The notes beneath the pieces were generated by a model that saw nothing but the letters and a program-made list of their open reading frames with translations, was not told the DNA's origin and ran no database searches. Shown piece after piece: positions 1 through 10,154 of a DNA stretch of 64,000 nt (position 1 is the first letter of the stretch; each line of letters starts with the position of its first letter). The stretch comes from Lindgomyces ingoldianus (taxonomy: Eukaryota > Ascomycota > Dothideomycetes > Pleosporales > Lindgomycetaceae). The stretch spans positions 241,509 to 305,508 of the forward strand of contig NW_022985210.1 in the NCBI RefSeq assembly GCF_010093535.1, in the 5' to 3' direction. The position numbers and the translations under genes are program-made.

Positions 1-1768
1 AACATCTCTAGGCATTAGCCTATTATATTTAAACAGTAGTTAAAGAAGCTAAACTAGCAGTTGTGTAAGCAAAACAACTTGTTAAGGTATTACATGTACT
101 ACATTAATCTTTGCGGCGATAGAGAGGCAGAGGCAGAGGCAGCGCTAGAGCTCCCTACCACTCTAAGAAATTCCTGCAGAGGCAACAAACTACACAAGCT
201 ACAGCTCTACAACTAGAGCTTTAATGCTAAAACAATTAAATTAAAGATATTAGGTAGCAGTATTAGGCATAGCGTAGCAGTATTAGGCGGTGAAAGGAAT
301 AGGCGTAACGTGTAACAAGGTAGGCATAGTTAACCACATAGCCTTCTCTTGCTTATAGAGGTTTAGGCTAGACTAGAGACAACCGCTAGTGCTAGTGCTA
401 GCTCTAGAATTATCTATATATATATTATACTATGCAAGAATACTTAGCTTAAGTATTCCCGTGCGTACCTTTTAGTATAGTAGGGAAAGTTGCATAGTAT
501 TAGCTTAGCAGGCGGGGCGTCTACCTTATTACACAGCGCTAGAGACCGCAAGGTGCAAAGGGGAGGATGTAAGAGGTATTAAGCAGGAAAAACAGGTTAC
601 AGAGAGGGAATGCAGGATAGGGGGGTAACAAGAGAGAGTAAACCTTAGGGTTAGAGGCAGAGGTACAGAGGCTGAGGAGCCTATATACCCTGTGCCAAGC
701 CCTTAGGGTACTTAGGGGTTAGATAGCTGTAACATAACTGTGACAAAGGAAGACTATTGCAAGGGCAGGAACGCGTTAAGAGCTAGAGCTAGCTATTATT
801 TACTTTTTTAGCTATATTAGTGTGTTAGGGATTAGCATTAGCTATATAAGTGTGTTAGTGATTATGTGAAGCTATATAAGGCACTAGAGACATAAGGAAC
901 TGCATTAAATGTATTCCTAGAGGAGTCCTTTACAGGAGTCTATATATATGCGAAATAATTAGGTGGGTCTTGGCAACAGACTGTGCTGAGATGCATACAA
1001 CTATGGTGCTGACGCATCTAACCATTGTGTGACAACACATCTGACTATTGTGCGACTATAGTGACAACACATCTAAGTGTCACCACTGCAAACAGATTAG
1101 TTACATGCTATAGTTAAATGTTATTATTATTGTTAGATATGCGCACCTACTGTCAAGACAGGAGGAACGCTTAACAAAAGCTGCTACATAGTACAAGCAA
1201 TAAGCTTGAACAGTATGTTGCTGCAAATTGCTGCATGTTGCAGCAAATTGCAGCATTTTGCAGCATGTTGCAAGCTGGTCGCGCATAGGGCTAGTGCGCG
1301 AGGGACTTAGATCAGAAAAACAAAAGCTGAGCAACATAAGTAGAGCAGAAAAAGGATTAATAAATTAACACAATTAATAATTATCCTATACATTATATCT
1401 AAACCTATTATTTATCTTAGGAAGCCTAGAAACAGTGCTTTAATCTAACAATTATACATCTATTACCTGTCTAATACTACTTTGCTAAGCATTATGCTGT
1501 AACTCTTCTTTAACCTAGATAACCTACTTTAATACGCTAACTATTACTGTTGCATAAGAAGAGCACAGGGACCTACTGTCGCGCACATAGGCCTGGTGTC
1601 TCGCCTGTGTTTCAGACAAGCAGCCTAAGACACTTAGCGCCTAAGCTCTCTATAAGCCTCTTATAGTTAATAGACTTGCTTCTTATTGCTCTCTAATTAG
1701 TAGTTGCGACAATTACTCTAAGCAAGCTTTGCTTTTACAGATCATTTATGAACTGTTGTAGTATTTTA
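1..1768 (+). repeat. Dispersed repeat family X, copy 1 (left-truncated by window edge)
   Basis: This block is repeated in direct orientation at 29,660-31,079, and parts of it recur in inverted orientation at 10,155-10,345 and 26,330-26,660. The shared right end reads GTAGTATTTTA in copies 1 and 2, then the sequences diverge. It contains a short GAGGCA hexanucleotide tract near 123-150, a GTGCTA tract near 390-405, two degenerate units of the 30-bp minisatellite near 813-870, and a cluster of ACATCTRACTATTGTG-like repeats at about 1,000-1,085. No coding potential is visible in any frame. The repeat type (transposon or other) is unknown. A solo LTR at 1,131-1,450 interrupts it. Confidence 0.8.
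1131..1450. mobile_element. Solo LTR (family S1), 320 bp, with 5-bp target duplication
   Basis: The block begins TGTTAGATATG and ends ATCTAACA, and is flanked on both sides by ATTAT (1,126-1,130 and 1,451-1,455). The paralogous copy of repeat X at about 30,760 lacks the block and carries ATTAT once, so it is an empty site. A second member of the same LTR family is at 27,087-27,386. It contains an internal array of TTGCTGCAAATTGCAGCATG-like repeats whose length differs between the two copies. Small open frames inside it look incidental. Confidence 0.85.
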
Positions 1769-1944
1769 GAAGGTATGCGACGGCCACCCCAGAGGACTAG
1801 TGGAATGCACTAGAATTTCCTTCTTCATTGTTGAGCGGCTTCGGATTGCTACTTCCAAGCAATTTTCTGACTACTAGGCTGTGAAGCCTACGCTATCCTA
1901 AGGCGTGTCTACCTATGGGAACTTACGATACGCTTTTTGGTCTC
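1769..1944. other. Low-repeat segment left of LTR element, probable former promoter DNA
   Basis: Base composition returns to normal here between two repeats. If the LTR element at 1,945-5,863 is removed, this segment joins directly to 5,864 and would lie about 70-250 bp upstream of the gene starting near 5,930. It is therefore probably old upstream DNA of that gene. No gene is seen in it. Confidence 0.45.
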
Positions 1945-2145
1945 TGTAAAGATGGGATGGTAAGTAGCACAGATAGCACTGAGAGCAAGCTTTTGGAGAA
2001 AGATAGGAGTGTATTGTAAGAGAGACGAATCGCTGCCAAGCTTCGCTTGTCAGGATTTATGCTTATATACGAAGCACAGGTCATACGACCTCCAAACAGG
2101 TCAGGTGAGGCCATACTAGCCCGTTCTGGGACATCTGGCCTTACA
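1945..2145 (-). repeat. 3' LTR of the 1,945-5,863 element
   Basis: This 201-bp LTR (TG...CA ends) is clearly less mutated than its partner at 5,663-5,863. Most differences are C/T or G/A with the ancestral-looking base here. Confidence 0.85.
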
Positions 2146-2469
2146 TTATCCCCCCTTATAGTAGTCCTACAACTTAGAGGATAGAACAGATGACAATAGG
2201 CCTAAGTAGCACAAAAGAGTGTTACATAATGCCCTAAAAACTTGCTCCTGCCTATTTTAGTTAATTCTATGCAAGTTTATTTAAAAATAACCTAGAGTTA
2301 TTAGGTAAAGGTAAAGTAAAAGTACAGAGTAAAAGTAAAGGTAAAATAGCAGTATATCTCACGCTAATAGAGTAGCAGTTAGGACAGTATATATAGGGTC
2401 TAACTGTCCTAGAAATCTATCTCCTTTACACCTCCACCCTCTCTACAGCTTAGAATTTAGAAGATTCTA

Positions 2470-3735
2470 AACTTTTTAAGGTAAGTACATTCTAAGCCAC
2501 TCTAGCGCAATCTAGCGCGAAGGGGTGCTAACAAGCTTTAATAGTCCCATCCTACCCTGCTTGCGCCCGCCTGTCGCCTAATCTGCTCTTAGCTCCTTCC
2601 CTTGTGCTTAACTTTACTTAACAACCCTAAAATAGACCTCTACAGCCTACTCTGTTACAATCTAGCTATAGTTTCTTTTAAGGAAGATTAATTAGCCTCT
2701 GCTAACATAAACTTACGCTCTAACAACCCTTGCGTCTAATGCGTTAACAAAATGTCCTGTAAGGGCATTATAGACAAGAGTAGTGGCTGTTATATACTTA
2801 TAAACAACAAGTTACGTTGTGGCATAAAGAAAGAGGAAATTAAGTACACTAAGTATGCTTATTACCTTAAATTTAGTAAAAAGTGCTTTAAGGTGCGCAT
2901 TCTAGCTCCTTCTAGCGTATTTACGCGCAGTCTGTCTAGGCTAACCCCAGATAGCTCCCTGTTACCTTTAAACCTAAACAACAGGCTCTTAAGGACGCTG
3001 TGCTTAACGTTTTAGCCCCTGTTAATCTACTTAACCCTGCTTAGTTAGCGCAGGCTAACGCAACAGTTATGTTGTAGGCAAACACTATTATTTAGTTTCT
3101 TTAGGCGTAAGTCTTCCTGTTGCAGCACAATCTAGCTTAATTAGCCTTGTTCTAGCTCTTAATAGTTTACAGCAAAAACAAAATCCTGTACAACAACCAT
3201 CTATACACGCACAGTAGCGCTATAGGCAAAATTGCTAAGACTAGAGTTGTTTTTAAGAAGCGCGCCCGCTCTAAAGCTAATATTACTAAAAAAAAGAAAA
3301 AAAAGCATAAGGCGCTTAAAAAGGACTCTAATAAGAATAAAGCTATAATAACTTTATCTAAAAAGGTAGGTGCGCGCTATTCTTAACTATTCTAGCGCTA
3401 ACTAGCACAATAGAAGAAATATAGTGTTAAAGGTGTCTGTGTTACTAAAGCTAAGCAACATTGTTATGTTAATGCTGCTAAAGCTGCTAATGCAATCCGC
3501 CGCGTCTCTAAAGAGCACAATAAGGCTAACAATATTAAAAACAAGGCTAGTTAGGATTAAACCTTAGCTAAAAAGAGGTGGCTAACTAGGTATAATAAGA
3601 AACATCCTAATAGTCATTCTGCTATCACAAATTCACCCACAGAGGACCTTAATGTCTAATCTAGGGCCCTAATGGCACAATCTAGTGTGATCTGGCGCAT
3701 CCTATAGTAAAAATAGTTAAGAATGCATAGTATAG
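2470..3735 (+). pseudogene. Cys-rich and Lys-rich accessory ORF remnant, antisense to pol
   Basis: Read on the plus strand, a frame from about 2,500 onward stays open over long stretches apart from TAA and TAG codons where CAA or CAG would be expected after RIP. The segment at 2,710-2,880 has clustered cysteines (around SCKG, SGC, LRCG and KKC). Further on come a Lys-rich tract (about 3,280-3,320) and an Ala/Lys stretch at 3,455-3,550. It lies between the chromodomain end and the 3' LTR of a minus-strand element, so it would be an antisense accessory gene. The cysteine spacing is reminiscent of zinc-binding Gag-like or zinc-cluster proteins, but I do not recognise the family. It is heavily broken. 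Confidence 0.45.
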
Positions 3736-4229
3736 TGTAGTTTTAGGTTCTTTAGCTTAAGCTTTTTTCTTTTTTCCTTAATAAAGTTAAATACCCTTGC
3801 ATTATGTCCCTTAGACTTAAAGTGCAACTATCTTAGTAGTAATAAATTAATCTGCCTCTAGCTTGCTTACTTTGCAGCTCTTTTATCCTAAAAATCCTAG
3901 AATGTCCTGCTAGACTTAAACTCTGCCCTTTTCTTGCTAGTATAGCTTATTCTAGGCTAGAATGTTTATTTCTTCTACATAATAGATTTCCCTAGGTTAA
4001 AATAACCCTCTTCTTAACTCTAGCAAGCTATTCTATGCTAGAACAGCTTTACTTAGTCTAACTAAGGAATTTTAGGTCTAAATAGGCCATGTTGTCTTCC
4101 TATTCCTATAGCGCTATTAAACACCTCTTATTAAAAAAACCTTAAGCAAGGAAAAAACAAGGTAAAAGTAGCTATACTTAATTTATTAAGTTACTTCCTC
4201 TCTTCTAAGAAGTTTAACCTAAACTAGCA

Positions 4230-5560
4230 TAATTTAATCTTTTGCTATATATTCCTCTGCTCTTCTAAAACACTTTTAATGCGTTTAAGCTAATGTTAGG
4301 TCTAAGTTCCTATAAGTTCTTTTTAGATAAATAACCTTCCTATTTTACAAGATATTCTTATACTCTAACTAAATTCTGTCTCTAGTTAAGTATTTTCTTT
4401 ACATAGTACACATTATCCCCTATAGCGCGTAGAGTGTCCACAATTAGTTCTAATTGCAACTTAAGACGCCCTTTCTAGGTATATAGCTCTAAAAGTAAGA
4501 CATAGAACACTAGATAAACTTCTCCTAGATCAGGTAGGTCTACTTTATACGCCTCTGCGCTAATCTAGGCCACAACTTTCCCTAGTCCTAAGAACTTCTA
4601 GTCTAACTTCTTCTTTAGCCTTGTTAATTTTATGTGTCTATTAAAGACTAATACCTTATCTTCTACTTACAGCTGTATATGCTTCTGTTGTTTGTCTACA
4701 TACTTCTTTTAATACGCATTTGCAGCAATAATTTTCTAGCAGCATTTTAACTATAAAGTAAGTGCTTTCGCAGCAACTCTGTTTGCTATGTGCGATTCCC
4801 CCTAACCTAGGGGTTCTCTGGGCCAATCTGGCCCTCTTAGGTTCGCTCTGTGGTATGCTTAGAAAGGAGTAACTCCTGTAGTCATGTGTACGCTATTGTT
4901 ATACGCAAACTCTGCTATTAGCAACTACATTGCCTAATTATTTTATTCTAGGCAACAGTAACATCTAAGGTACTGTTCTAGAGTTTAGTTTTATCTTTTA
5001 GTCTGCCTATTAGTCTTAGGATAGTAGGCTGACAAGAGAATCCTTTATGTGCTAAGGTAGTAACAAAAACTATCCTAGTACTTTAAGTTTATTATTAGCC
5101 CTTAATTAAAGACAATGTTCTTTAGAACTCTATAAAGGCAAACAACTTCTCTTAACTAAACCTTTACTAGGTCTAAAGCCTCCTAATTAGCTCTAGCTAG
5201 CACGTAGTGGGCCATCTTAGTAAGACAGTCCACTATCACAAGAATTGCATTATATACTGACCCTAAGTATTTACAAGGGGGCAGCTGCGTTATGAAATCC
5301 ATTGTGACATCCTGCTAGGGCCCATCAGGCGGTGGCAAAGGGTGAAGGAGCCCATATGGGCGGTGTTGTGGAGCCACTAATCGTCTGCACCTCAGGCAGT
5401 CATTACAGTACGCCTCTACGTCCTTCCTAAGCCCTTTCTAATTATATTAACGCATAATCTTTTTAAGCGTCTTTTTCACACTAAAGTGGCCCGCTAATAG
5501 GCTGTTGTGGCACTCCCAGAACGCTTCTGCCTTCTCTTAGCCGGCTCCTCAGGTGATCTT
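4230..5560 (-). pseudogene. Integrase plus chromodomain remnant (Ty3/Gypsy)
   Basis: The minus-strand translation shows, in order: an HHCC zinc-binding region ending in AYCNDCLRC (about 5,400-5,510), the integrase core start MDFITQLP with ILVIVD (about 5,230-5,310), integrase C-terminal sequence near 4,800-4,900, and a chromodomain with YLVK and EGY near 4,300. The frame carries several stop codons of the TAA/TAG type expected from RIP. The gene is non-functional and starts without reverse transcriptase. Confidence 0.8.
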
Positions 5561-5662
5561 TAAGCGCCGGTTGCATCCGATTCTCCCCTGGCGTTTCGCT
5601 TCGACACCATTACGTAGGAATGTTGCCCTCAAGCGGTATGCTGGCTTGTAGAGCGATTCGAA

Positions 5663-5863
5663 TGTAAAGATGGGATAGTAAGTAGCACAGATAGCACTGA
5701 GAGCAAGCTTTCAGAGAAAGATAGAAGTGTATTGTAAGAGAGACGAATCGCTGCTAAGCTTTGCTTGTCAGGATTCATGCTTATATACAAAGCACAGGTC
5801 ATACAACCTCCAAACAGGTTAGGTAAGGCCATACTAGCCTGTTCTAGGACATCTGGCCTTACA
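5663..5863 (-). repeat. 5' LTR of the 1,945-5,863 element
   Basis: This is the partner of the LTR at 1,945-2,145, same length and ends, with more TpA-forming transitions. A possible primer-binding region lies just inside it (5,640-5,662). Confidence 0.85.
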
Positions 5864-5929
5864 GTCTTAGTCTAACGCGTAATCTGCCTTTGTCTCTTAG
5901 TCTCTGATTTTGACAGTCATTTGGAGAAA

Positions 5930-6133
5930 ATGCCTCTCTTTCAAGAATTTCCGTCATCCGGAGCAATTATGCCGACTGACGCCGTGTGGGAAGGGTTTTA
6001 GATCAACCGAGTCGCCGTTTTCCCAAAGCAATGGATCCTCACACTACGCGATGAGTCGACAACTCCATTTCAACTGATCCTCAGCCTGTATATTCTGTAT
6101 GCTGGGAACCGCTCGTGGGCCTTCCTTCAACAG
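5930..6133 (+). pseudogene. Disrupted N-terminal coding segment of the 6,134 gene
   Basis: An ATG at 5,930 is exactly in frame with the downstream 590-codon frame (204 bases away), and the interval contains a single stop, TAG at 5,999-6,001. The segment encodes VWEGF, the stop, then INRVAVF and a hydrophobic run (FQLILSLYILY). Family members I recall carry a G-F-W-x-N-W-like motif followed by a membrane helix at this place, so TAG most simply derives from TGG by a TpG-to-TpA change. The segment starts 67 bp from a RIP-mutated LTR. The alternative is that 5,930-6,133 is untranslated leader and the real start is 6,134. Confidence 0.6.
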
Positions 6134-7906
6134 ATGGTGCTGCGTTCAGCCGTTCCAAAGTTACCAGATTCTTGCGAAGAGCGATGCAACGTTCCGCTTT
6201 CAGAAGTTGGGCCAACTAGTGAGGATGTAGACCATCCTCCGCCGTCAGCCCAAGAATCTGGAAGTGATGTTAATGTCAAAGACATTTCTCCCAAAGAAGC
6301 CATGGAAGCTTACTGGGGGGTAAGGTCGAATAAGCCGAGGATTAGGGCAATGCAAAGATATGGAGCAACGGTCCGCAGAAATCTTGCCATCTCAGCTTTC
6401 TTCGTTTGCGTCTTCACGCTCATTCTAGCACCCTTGATCTTTTATCTTGCATCAGAAGGTGGCAACAAGAATCCTTTGGTCGTATCAAAGCGGAACCGTA
6501 GTTGCGGCCAAGGTCTCTACACCGACGCGGTTCCAGCCACAAAACACTACCTTGACTGTCTAGAAACAAAGGGCTGTAAAATGGACATACTTGGCCAACT
6601 ATTTCCGGAAACAATCGTTTCGGACAGTGATTGTCCTTTTCCATCAAACATCTGTATCAAGGGCCAGAAGAGTGTTCGTTTGGAGCATAAACTACTACCT
6701 CGAGATATTGGATACAACTCCCCATCTCGGATATCATTCAATCATGCTCTCACCTGCTCTCCGATCAACCTCGATCCCTTTACCAAGTGGCCGACTATCA
6801 AATTGAACGACCTGGCCGGTTGTCCTAAATTGGGATTTCTTGCGTTTATCAATACGAGACACGAAAGGTATAATTTTAGCATTGCAGGACAATACGTCGA
6901 CACCATCTGCACTCTGAATGGTCCAAACAAGTTTTCCTCCAATTATTCCGGGTGGAAGGGTCAAAACAAGGATCGCATATACCGACAGGGCATGGGGCTT
7001 CATCCAATACCCTCTAAAATACCACTGGATCGTGATGAGCATCGCCTGATCTCACCCCATCTCTACCGAGCTAATGGCACGTCCTTTGTCACGCTCTTCT
7101 ACGCAGGTCCCACTAGATTTACAGCAGGTGGAACGGAAGACCCCATTGAGGACCCGATATTCAGCGCACATCGGGTCGCTCCTGGTGATTGGCCTTCTTC
7201 TTTGTACCCTGATCGGGAAGCCACGGCTCTCGCTTGCGTAGAACAATTTCGCTTCTGCAATCCACAAGGAAATTGCTCAACCTGGACTGGAATCAACGAT
7301 GATGATCTTTTTACTTGCGACAAAGGTTTCCCTACAGGATTGGAATGCATACCTCGCTTTCGGACGGATTGGCACGACAGCACAAACCCTATAACCGAAG
7401 ATCTGTTCTTGATGGCACACATACTCTTCTTTCGGAGCTCCGTGCAGCGGTACCTAAAAGAGAATCCGAGGTTCCTCAAAGCCAAGGGTCAGGGTCAACG
7501 GGAGGTCTGGGTGGATCGGACCTCGCAGTGGAAGATCGAAGTACAGGCCTGGTTCGAAGCTTCGTTCGTACGGGCTCGCACGGTGCTGTACAACATTATC
7601 ACTCGGGATGAGTTCAGTTATGGCACGGAGTGGTGGGACTTATTTCTTTTTTATGCGATCCATCACAATAAGGCATTGTGCCAAAGCCTGCTTTTCCGAA
7701 GTCCGAAACACACCAATTACAATGTTTTCGGCCTAATGACAACTCTTCTACCTATATCAATCCCAGTGTTCTGGGATGTGTATAGAAAGAGGTCTACAGT
7801 GTTGGGGGCAATAGTGAAGGGGTACAATTGGATTGCCTGTGCTGCGAAGTTGACATACAACGTATTATCGTTAGTCGTGCGGTGGATAGTGAGTCAGTTC
7901 CGGTAG
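6134..7906 (+). CDS. Fungal membrane protein of unknown function, 590 residues from this start
   Basis: One uninterrupted frame encodes a protein with a charged N-terminal region, a clear membrane helix at residues 85-106 (LAISAFFVCVFTLILAPLIF), and a long Cys-containing region with several N-glycosylation sequons (NRS, NFS, NYS, NGT, NCS). A second hydrophobic segment lies near 531-547. The stretch VRLEHKLLPRDIGYNSP followed by a Cys-Ser-Pro resembles a signature of a large family of uncharacterised Pezizomycotina membrane proteins. The topology suggests a lumenal or extracellular central domain. The start at 6,134 has C at -3 and G at +4, only a moderate context. The reading frame probably once began at 5,930 (about 658 codons) and is now cut by TAG at 5,999. 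Translation may restart here, or the gene may be silenced by the adjoining retroelement. Function is unknown. Confidence 0.75.
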   Translation: MVLRSAVPKLPDSCEERCNVPLSEVGPTSEDVDHPPPSAQESGSDVNVKDISPKEAMEAYWGVRSNKPRIRAMQRYGATVRRNLAISAFFVCVFTLILAPLIFYLASEGGNKNPLVVSKRNRSCGQGLYTDAVPATKHYLDCLETKGCKMDILGQLFPETIVSDSDCPFPSNICIKGQKSVRLEHKLLPRDIGYNSPSRISFNHALTCSPINLDPFTKWPTIKLNDLAGCPKLGFLAFINTRHERYNFSIAGQYVDTICTLNGPNKFSSNYSGWKGQNKDRIYRQGMGLHPIPSKIPLDRDEHRLISPHLYRANGTSFVTLFYAGPTRFTAGGTEDPIEDPIFSAHRVAPGDWPSSLYPDREATALACVEQFRFCNPQGNCSTWTGINDDDLFTCDKGFPTGLECIPRFRTDWHDSTNPITEDLFLMAHILFFRSSVQRYLKENPRFLKAKGQGQREVWVDRTSQWKIEVQAWFEASFVRARTVLYNIITRDEFSYGTEWWDLFLFYAIHHNKALCQSLLFRSPKHTNYNVFGLMTTLLPISIPVFWDVYRKRSTVLGAIVKGYNWIACAAKLTYNVLSLVVRWIVSQFR

Positions 7907-7995
7907 CACATACCGTGCATGTGCACCAAATGCGCCCATTCGGCAGATGCGCCAACAAAATGCCTCAATATTTACAACCTCACAACTCCACCAAT
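7907..7995. other. Short 3' flank of the membrane-protein gene
   Basis: Normal-composition sequence between the stop codon and the pogo remnant. No terminator or gene can be identified. Confidence 0.4.
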
Positions 7996-8115
7996 ATGGC
8001 ACCAATTAACGACGCAATTGCAGAAATAGAATCGCTTGGACCAAGCGGAAGTTAGTCTTATAGAAAAACTACAAAGAAATATGGCGCTATGCGCTTAACG
8101 TTAATTAGAAATTAC
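7996..8115 (+). pseudogene. N-terminal fragment of a pogo/Fot1-type transposase
   Basis: The ATG at 7,996 starts MAPINDAIAEIESLGPSGS. After a TAG it continues with TTKKYGAMRLTLIRNYQG. This is the helix-turn-helix beginning typical of fungal pogo-like transposases, and it parallels the start of the element at 56,597 (MDLILEALAALESLEF). The similarity stops at about 8,115. No TIR or catalytic region follows, so only a 5' scrap remains. Confidence 0.65.
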
Positions 8116-8145
8116 CAGGGTCTTACATAGCTAATAGAAGGGCAG

Positions 8146-8606
8146 TGTTAAGATTCCTTGGCTTGGACTAGCGTAGTGCTCGAAGACCTTTGGAAAGTAC
8201 AAGGGGTGATTAGTAAGGAAGGTTGGGTTGGTTCTCGGGGAAGGATGACTAAGAAGGTTCACAACGGGTGGTGATACTCAGATAGTATAAAGTAGATTAT
8301 CTACCAGGAGTATCGGGTAACCAATGTATTGAGCGGTAGATAACAAGGTAGAATAAGATGGTCCTTAGGGGTCCATCGTGAGGCTCTATATACATAAGGA
8401 TGGGGTACTTTGCTCCCACTGCTCTCTTCGGATCAGCAGGGTGTACAGAGCAGTCCGCTCCGTTGCTCTGTTGGATCTCTTAAGATGGTGAGGCATGCAG
8501 AGCGCTAAGCCGTATTGTTTAGAAAGTAACTTGTGTCTTAGGTGATTACAGAGTATTCTCCTTTGGTTGGTTAGTCATATCAGGGCTGGCGCCAGTGGCC
8601 GTAACA
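8146..8606. repeat. LTR-like block, 461 bp, no matching target duplication
   Basis: The block starts TGTTAAGATTCC and ends GGCCGTAACA, giving TGTTA...TAACA termini as in an LTR. The flanking pentamers (GGCAG and TTAGT) do not match, and there is no second copy in the window. It could be one LTR of a truncated retroelement extending to either side. This call rests on the ends alone. Confidence 0.3.
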
Positions 8607-9284
8607 TTAGTAGGACATGATTGGATCCCAATAGCCCTAGCAGCAGAGGATTAAGGACGGAAAGGCCCAGTAGGGCCTCGGCAGCTAAGTCACGTGCGTT
8701 ATCATGCACAAGCTCGAAGGCAAGTAGAATTCTTGAGTCGTCTCCCCCGTCAGCAAGGTGCCACTGGAGGGCTGAAGTGGAGAACGGTCCGCATTGACGC
8801 GATACCCTGGATAAGCGTTGTCAAGGATAGCCTCCAGCGCCGTGTACTTAGCCGTATTCACCAGTTTCAGTCCTTGATGGGTATTTTGATCAATCTCAGG
8901 GCGATACCCTGTCTCCGATTGAGCGTGAACGACTCGACCAGCGGCTTCCCTGCCTCAGTGAAGGAGGTAGACAGTCCAAAGCGAACACTGGATGACAAGA
9001 CGAAGAGCTTGCACCTAATACATCCACGCTCTGTACTGCTCACTCTTCAAAATAATTAGCATAAAAATGCAGGCTAGACTCATTCGGATCTCAGACGACG
9101 CCTTGGATACCAAGGAAATTACGGCTGGCTTCATTCGCTTCCCGTAGAGGTTAAAGGGTATATACAAACCCCTTCTCTAGCACTGAAAATTTCCATTTTA
9201 CATACCACTCCCATTTTCTGAGGGCTAAAAAGCTTGTGCTTATCGGTCACGTGGGTTTTCGGAGGAATCAAAGGCGAGAGAGAG
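8607..9284. other. Unassigned sequence of normal composition
   Basis: About 680 bp without a convincing gene. A plus-strand open frame (8,694-9,059) and a minus-strand one (about 8,680-8,945) overlap here. The minus one (containing LVNTAKYTALEAILDNAYPGY) looks more protein-like but has no start and no recognised motif. It may be a fragment of a retroelement or a gene relic. Confidence 0.3.
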
Positions 9285-9357
9285 CAGTGCTGGCGAGAGA
9301 TCGATCCGATTCGTGGATCGATCCGAATCCACGCTATCCTGAATCTAGATTAGATCC
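9285..9357 (+). repeat. Left terminal inverted repeat of the 40 kb island
   Basis: 73-bp TIR that pairs with 49,430-49,502. The middle part (residues 12-48 of the repeat) is diverged but both ends match well. Confidence 0.65.
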
Positions 9358-10154
9358 TTAAATTAATTTATAGTCTTAGCTAAAAATTTGCTTCTCTATT
9401 AACAAAACAACTTTAAAAGTCTTATATAATAGAATTTTATAAATTAAGCTTAACTCTAGTGCCTAAAAATAAGGGCAGTAACATTAGAAACTTTGTATAA
9501 CTACTAATGTCTAATAAACCTACTAAATAAAACAGCTGTCTTCTTTAATACTACAATTTTTATAATTATAACTACACTTTAAAAGTTATTATAAACTTTT
9601 AAAGGCACTTAAAATCTAACTACTAAGTTTTAGTAAAAAGTACTTTTTCTTTTATATAACAAGCAGGTGCTATTAAACTCTAAGAGCTATAAAACTGCGC
9701 AAAACCTTATATAAAAAAAGATATATAGAATGCTGCGTTTAGAGCCTATCTAAATAAAGATATTATTTAAAAGGCTTTTATATAACTAATTATTTAACAG
9801 TGTTTTACTCTTTTAGTTATTAGATTATTATTTTTTAAGCTTTTATATAAGCATTAAATCTTATTACTAAAAAGGCTATTTTAGTTTTACACTTTACTAT
9901 TTATATAGTAATCTAAAGCTATTAGTATAAAAAGAAGCTTATTCTTTAGCGTAAGATTTAAATAGTAACTTTAAAAATTAATATTATACTTAATCTCTAG
10001 ACTTTTTTAAACTAAATTCTATTTATTATAATTACTAGACACTTTATATAAAGTTTAGATAATACTATTACTAAACACCTTCTTACTTTATAACTAGTTT
10101 TAGGCTATTTTAGTAAAGAACAGTTCTCTGTACTTTATACAGTACTTAAGAAGT
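9358..10154. other. AT-rich RIP-degraded sequence, origin unknown
   Basis: About 800 bp of extremely TA-rich DNA directly inside the left TIR. No frame, LTR or TIR can be made out. By position it would be the body of the hAT-like element. Confidence 0.4.

Larger units (their letters stand above)
1945..5863 (-). mobile_element. Internally deleted Ty3/Gypsy chromodomain LTR retrotransposon, RIP-mutated
   Basis: Two 201-bp direct repeats (1,945-2,145 and 5,663-5,863), each starting TGTAAAG and ending CTTACA, bound the element. The flanks are GTCTC on the left and GTCTT on the right. This fits a 5-bp target duplication with one C-to-T change. A polypurine tract (AAGGGGGGATAA on the minus strand) lies just inside the left LTR, which sets minus orientation. 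Minus-strand integrase and chromodomain remain, but gag, protease, reverse transcriptase and RNase H are absent between the 5' LTR and integrase. A plus-strand open-frame remnant occupies the 3' part. The right end is only 67 bp from the ATG at 5,930. Confidence 0.85.

Noticed and set aside
1..1768. Possible telomere-associated repeat because of TTAGG-like words
   Set aside because: The TAGGG words are scattered, not tandem, and the same block occurs internally at 29,660.
6420..7485. Several minus-strand frames of 60-130 codons inside the membrane-protein gene
   Set aside because: Shadows of the real plus-strand gene, with no motif or start context.
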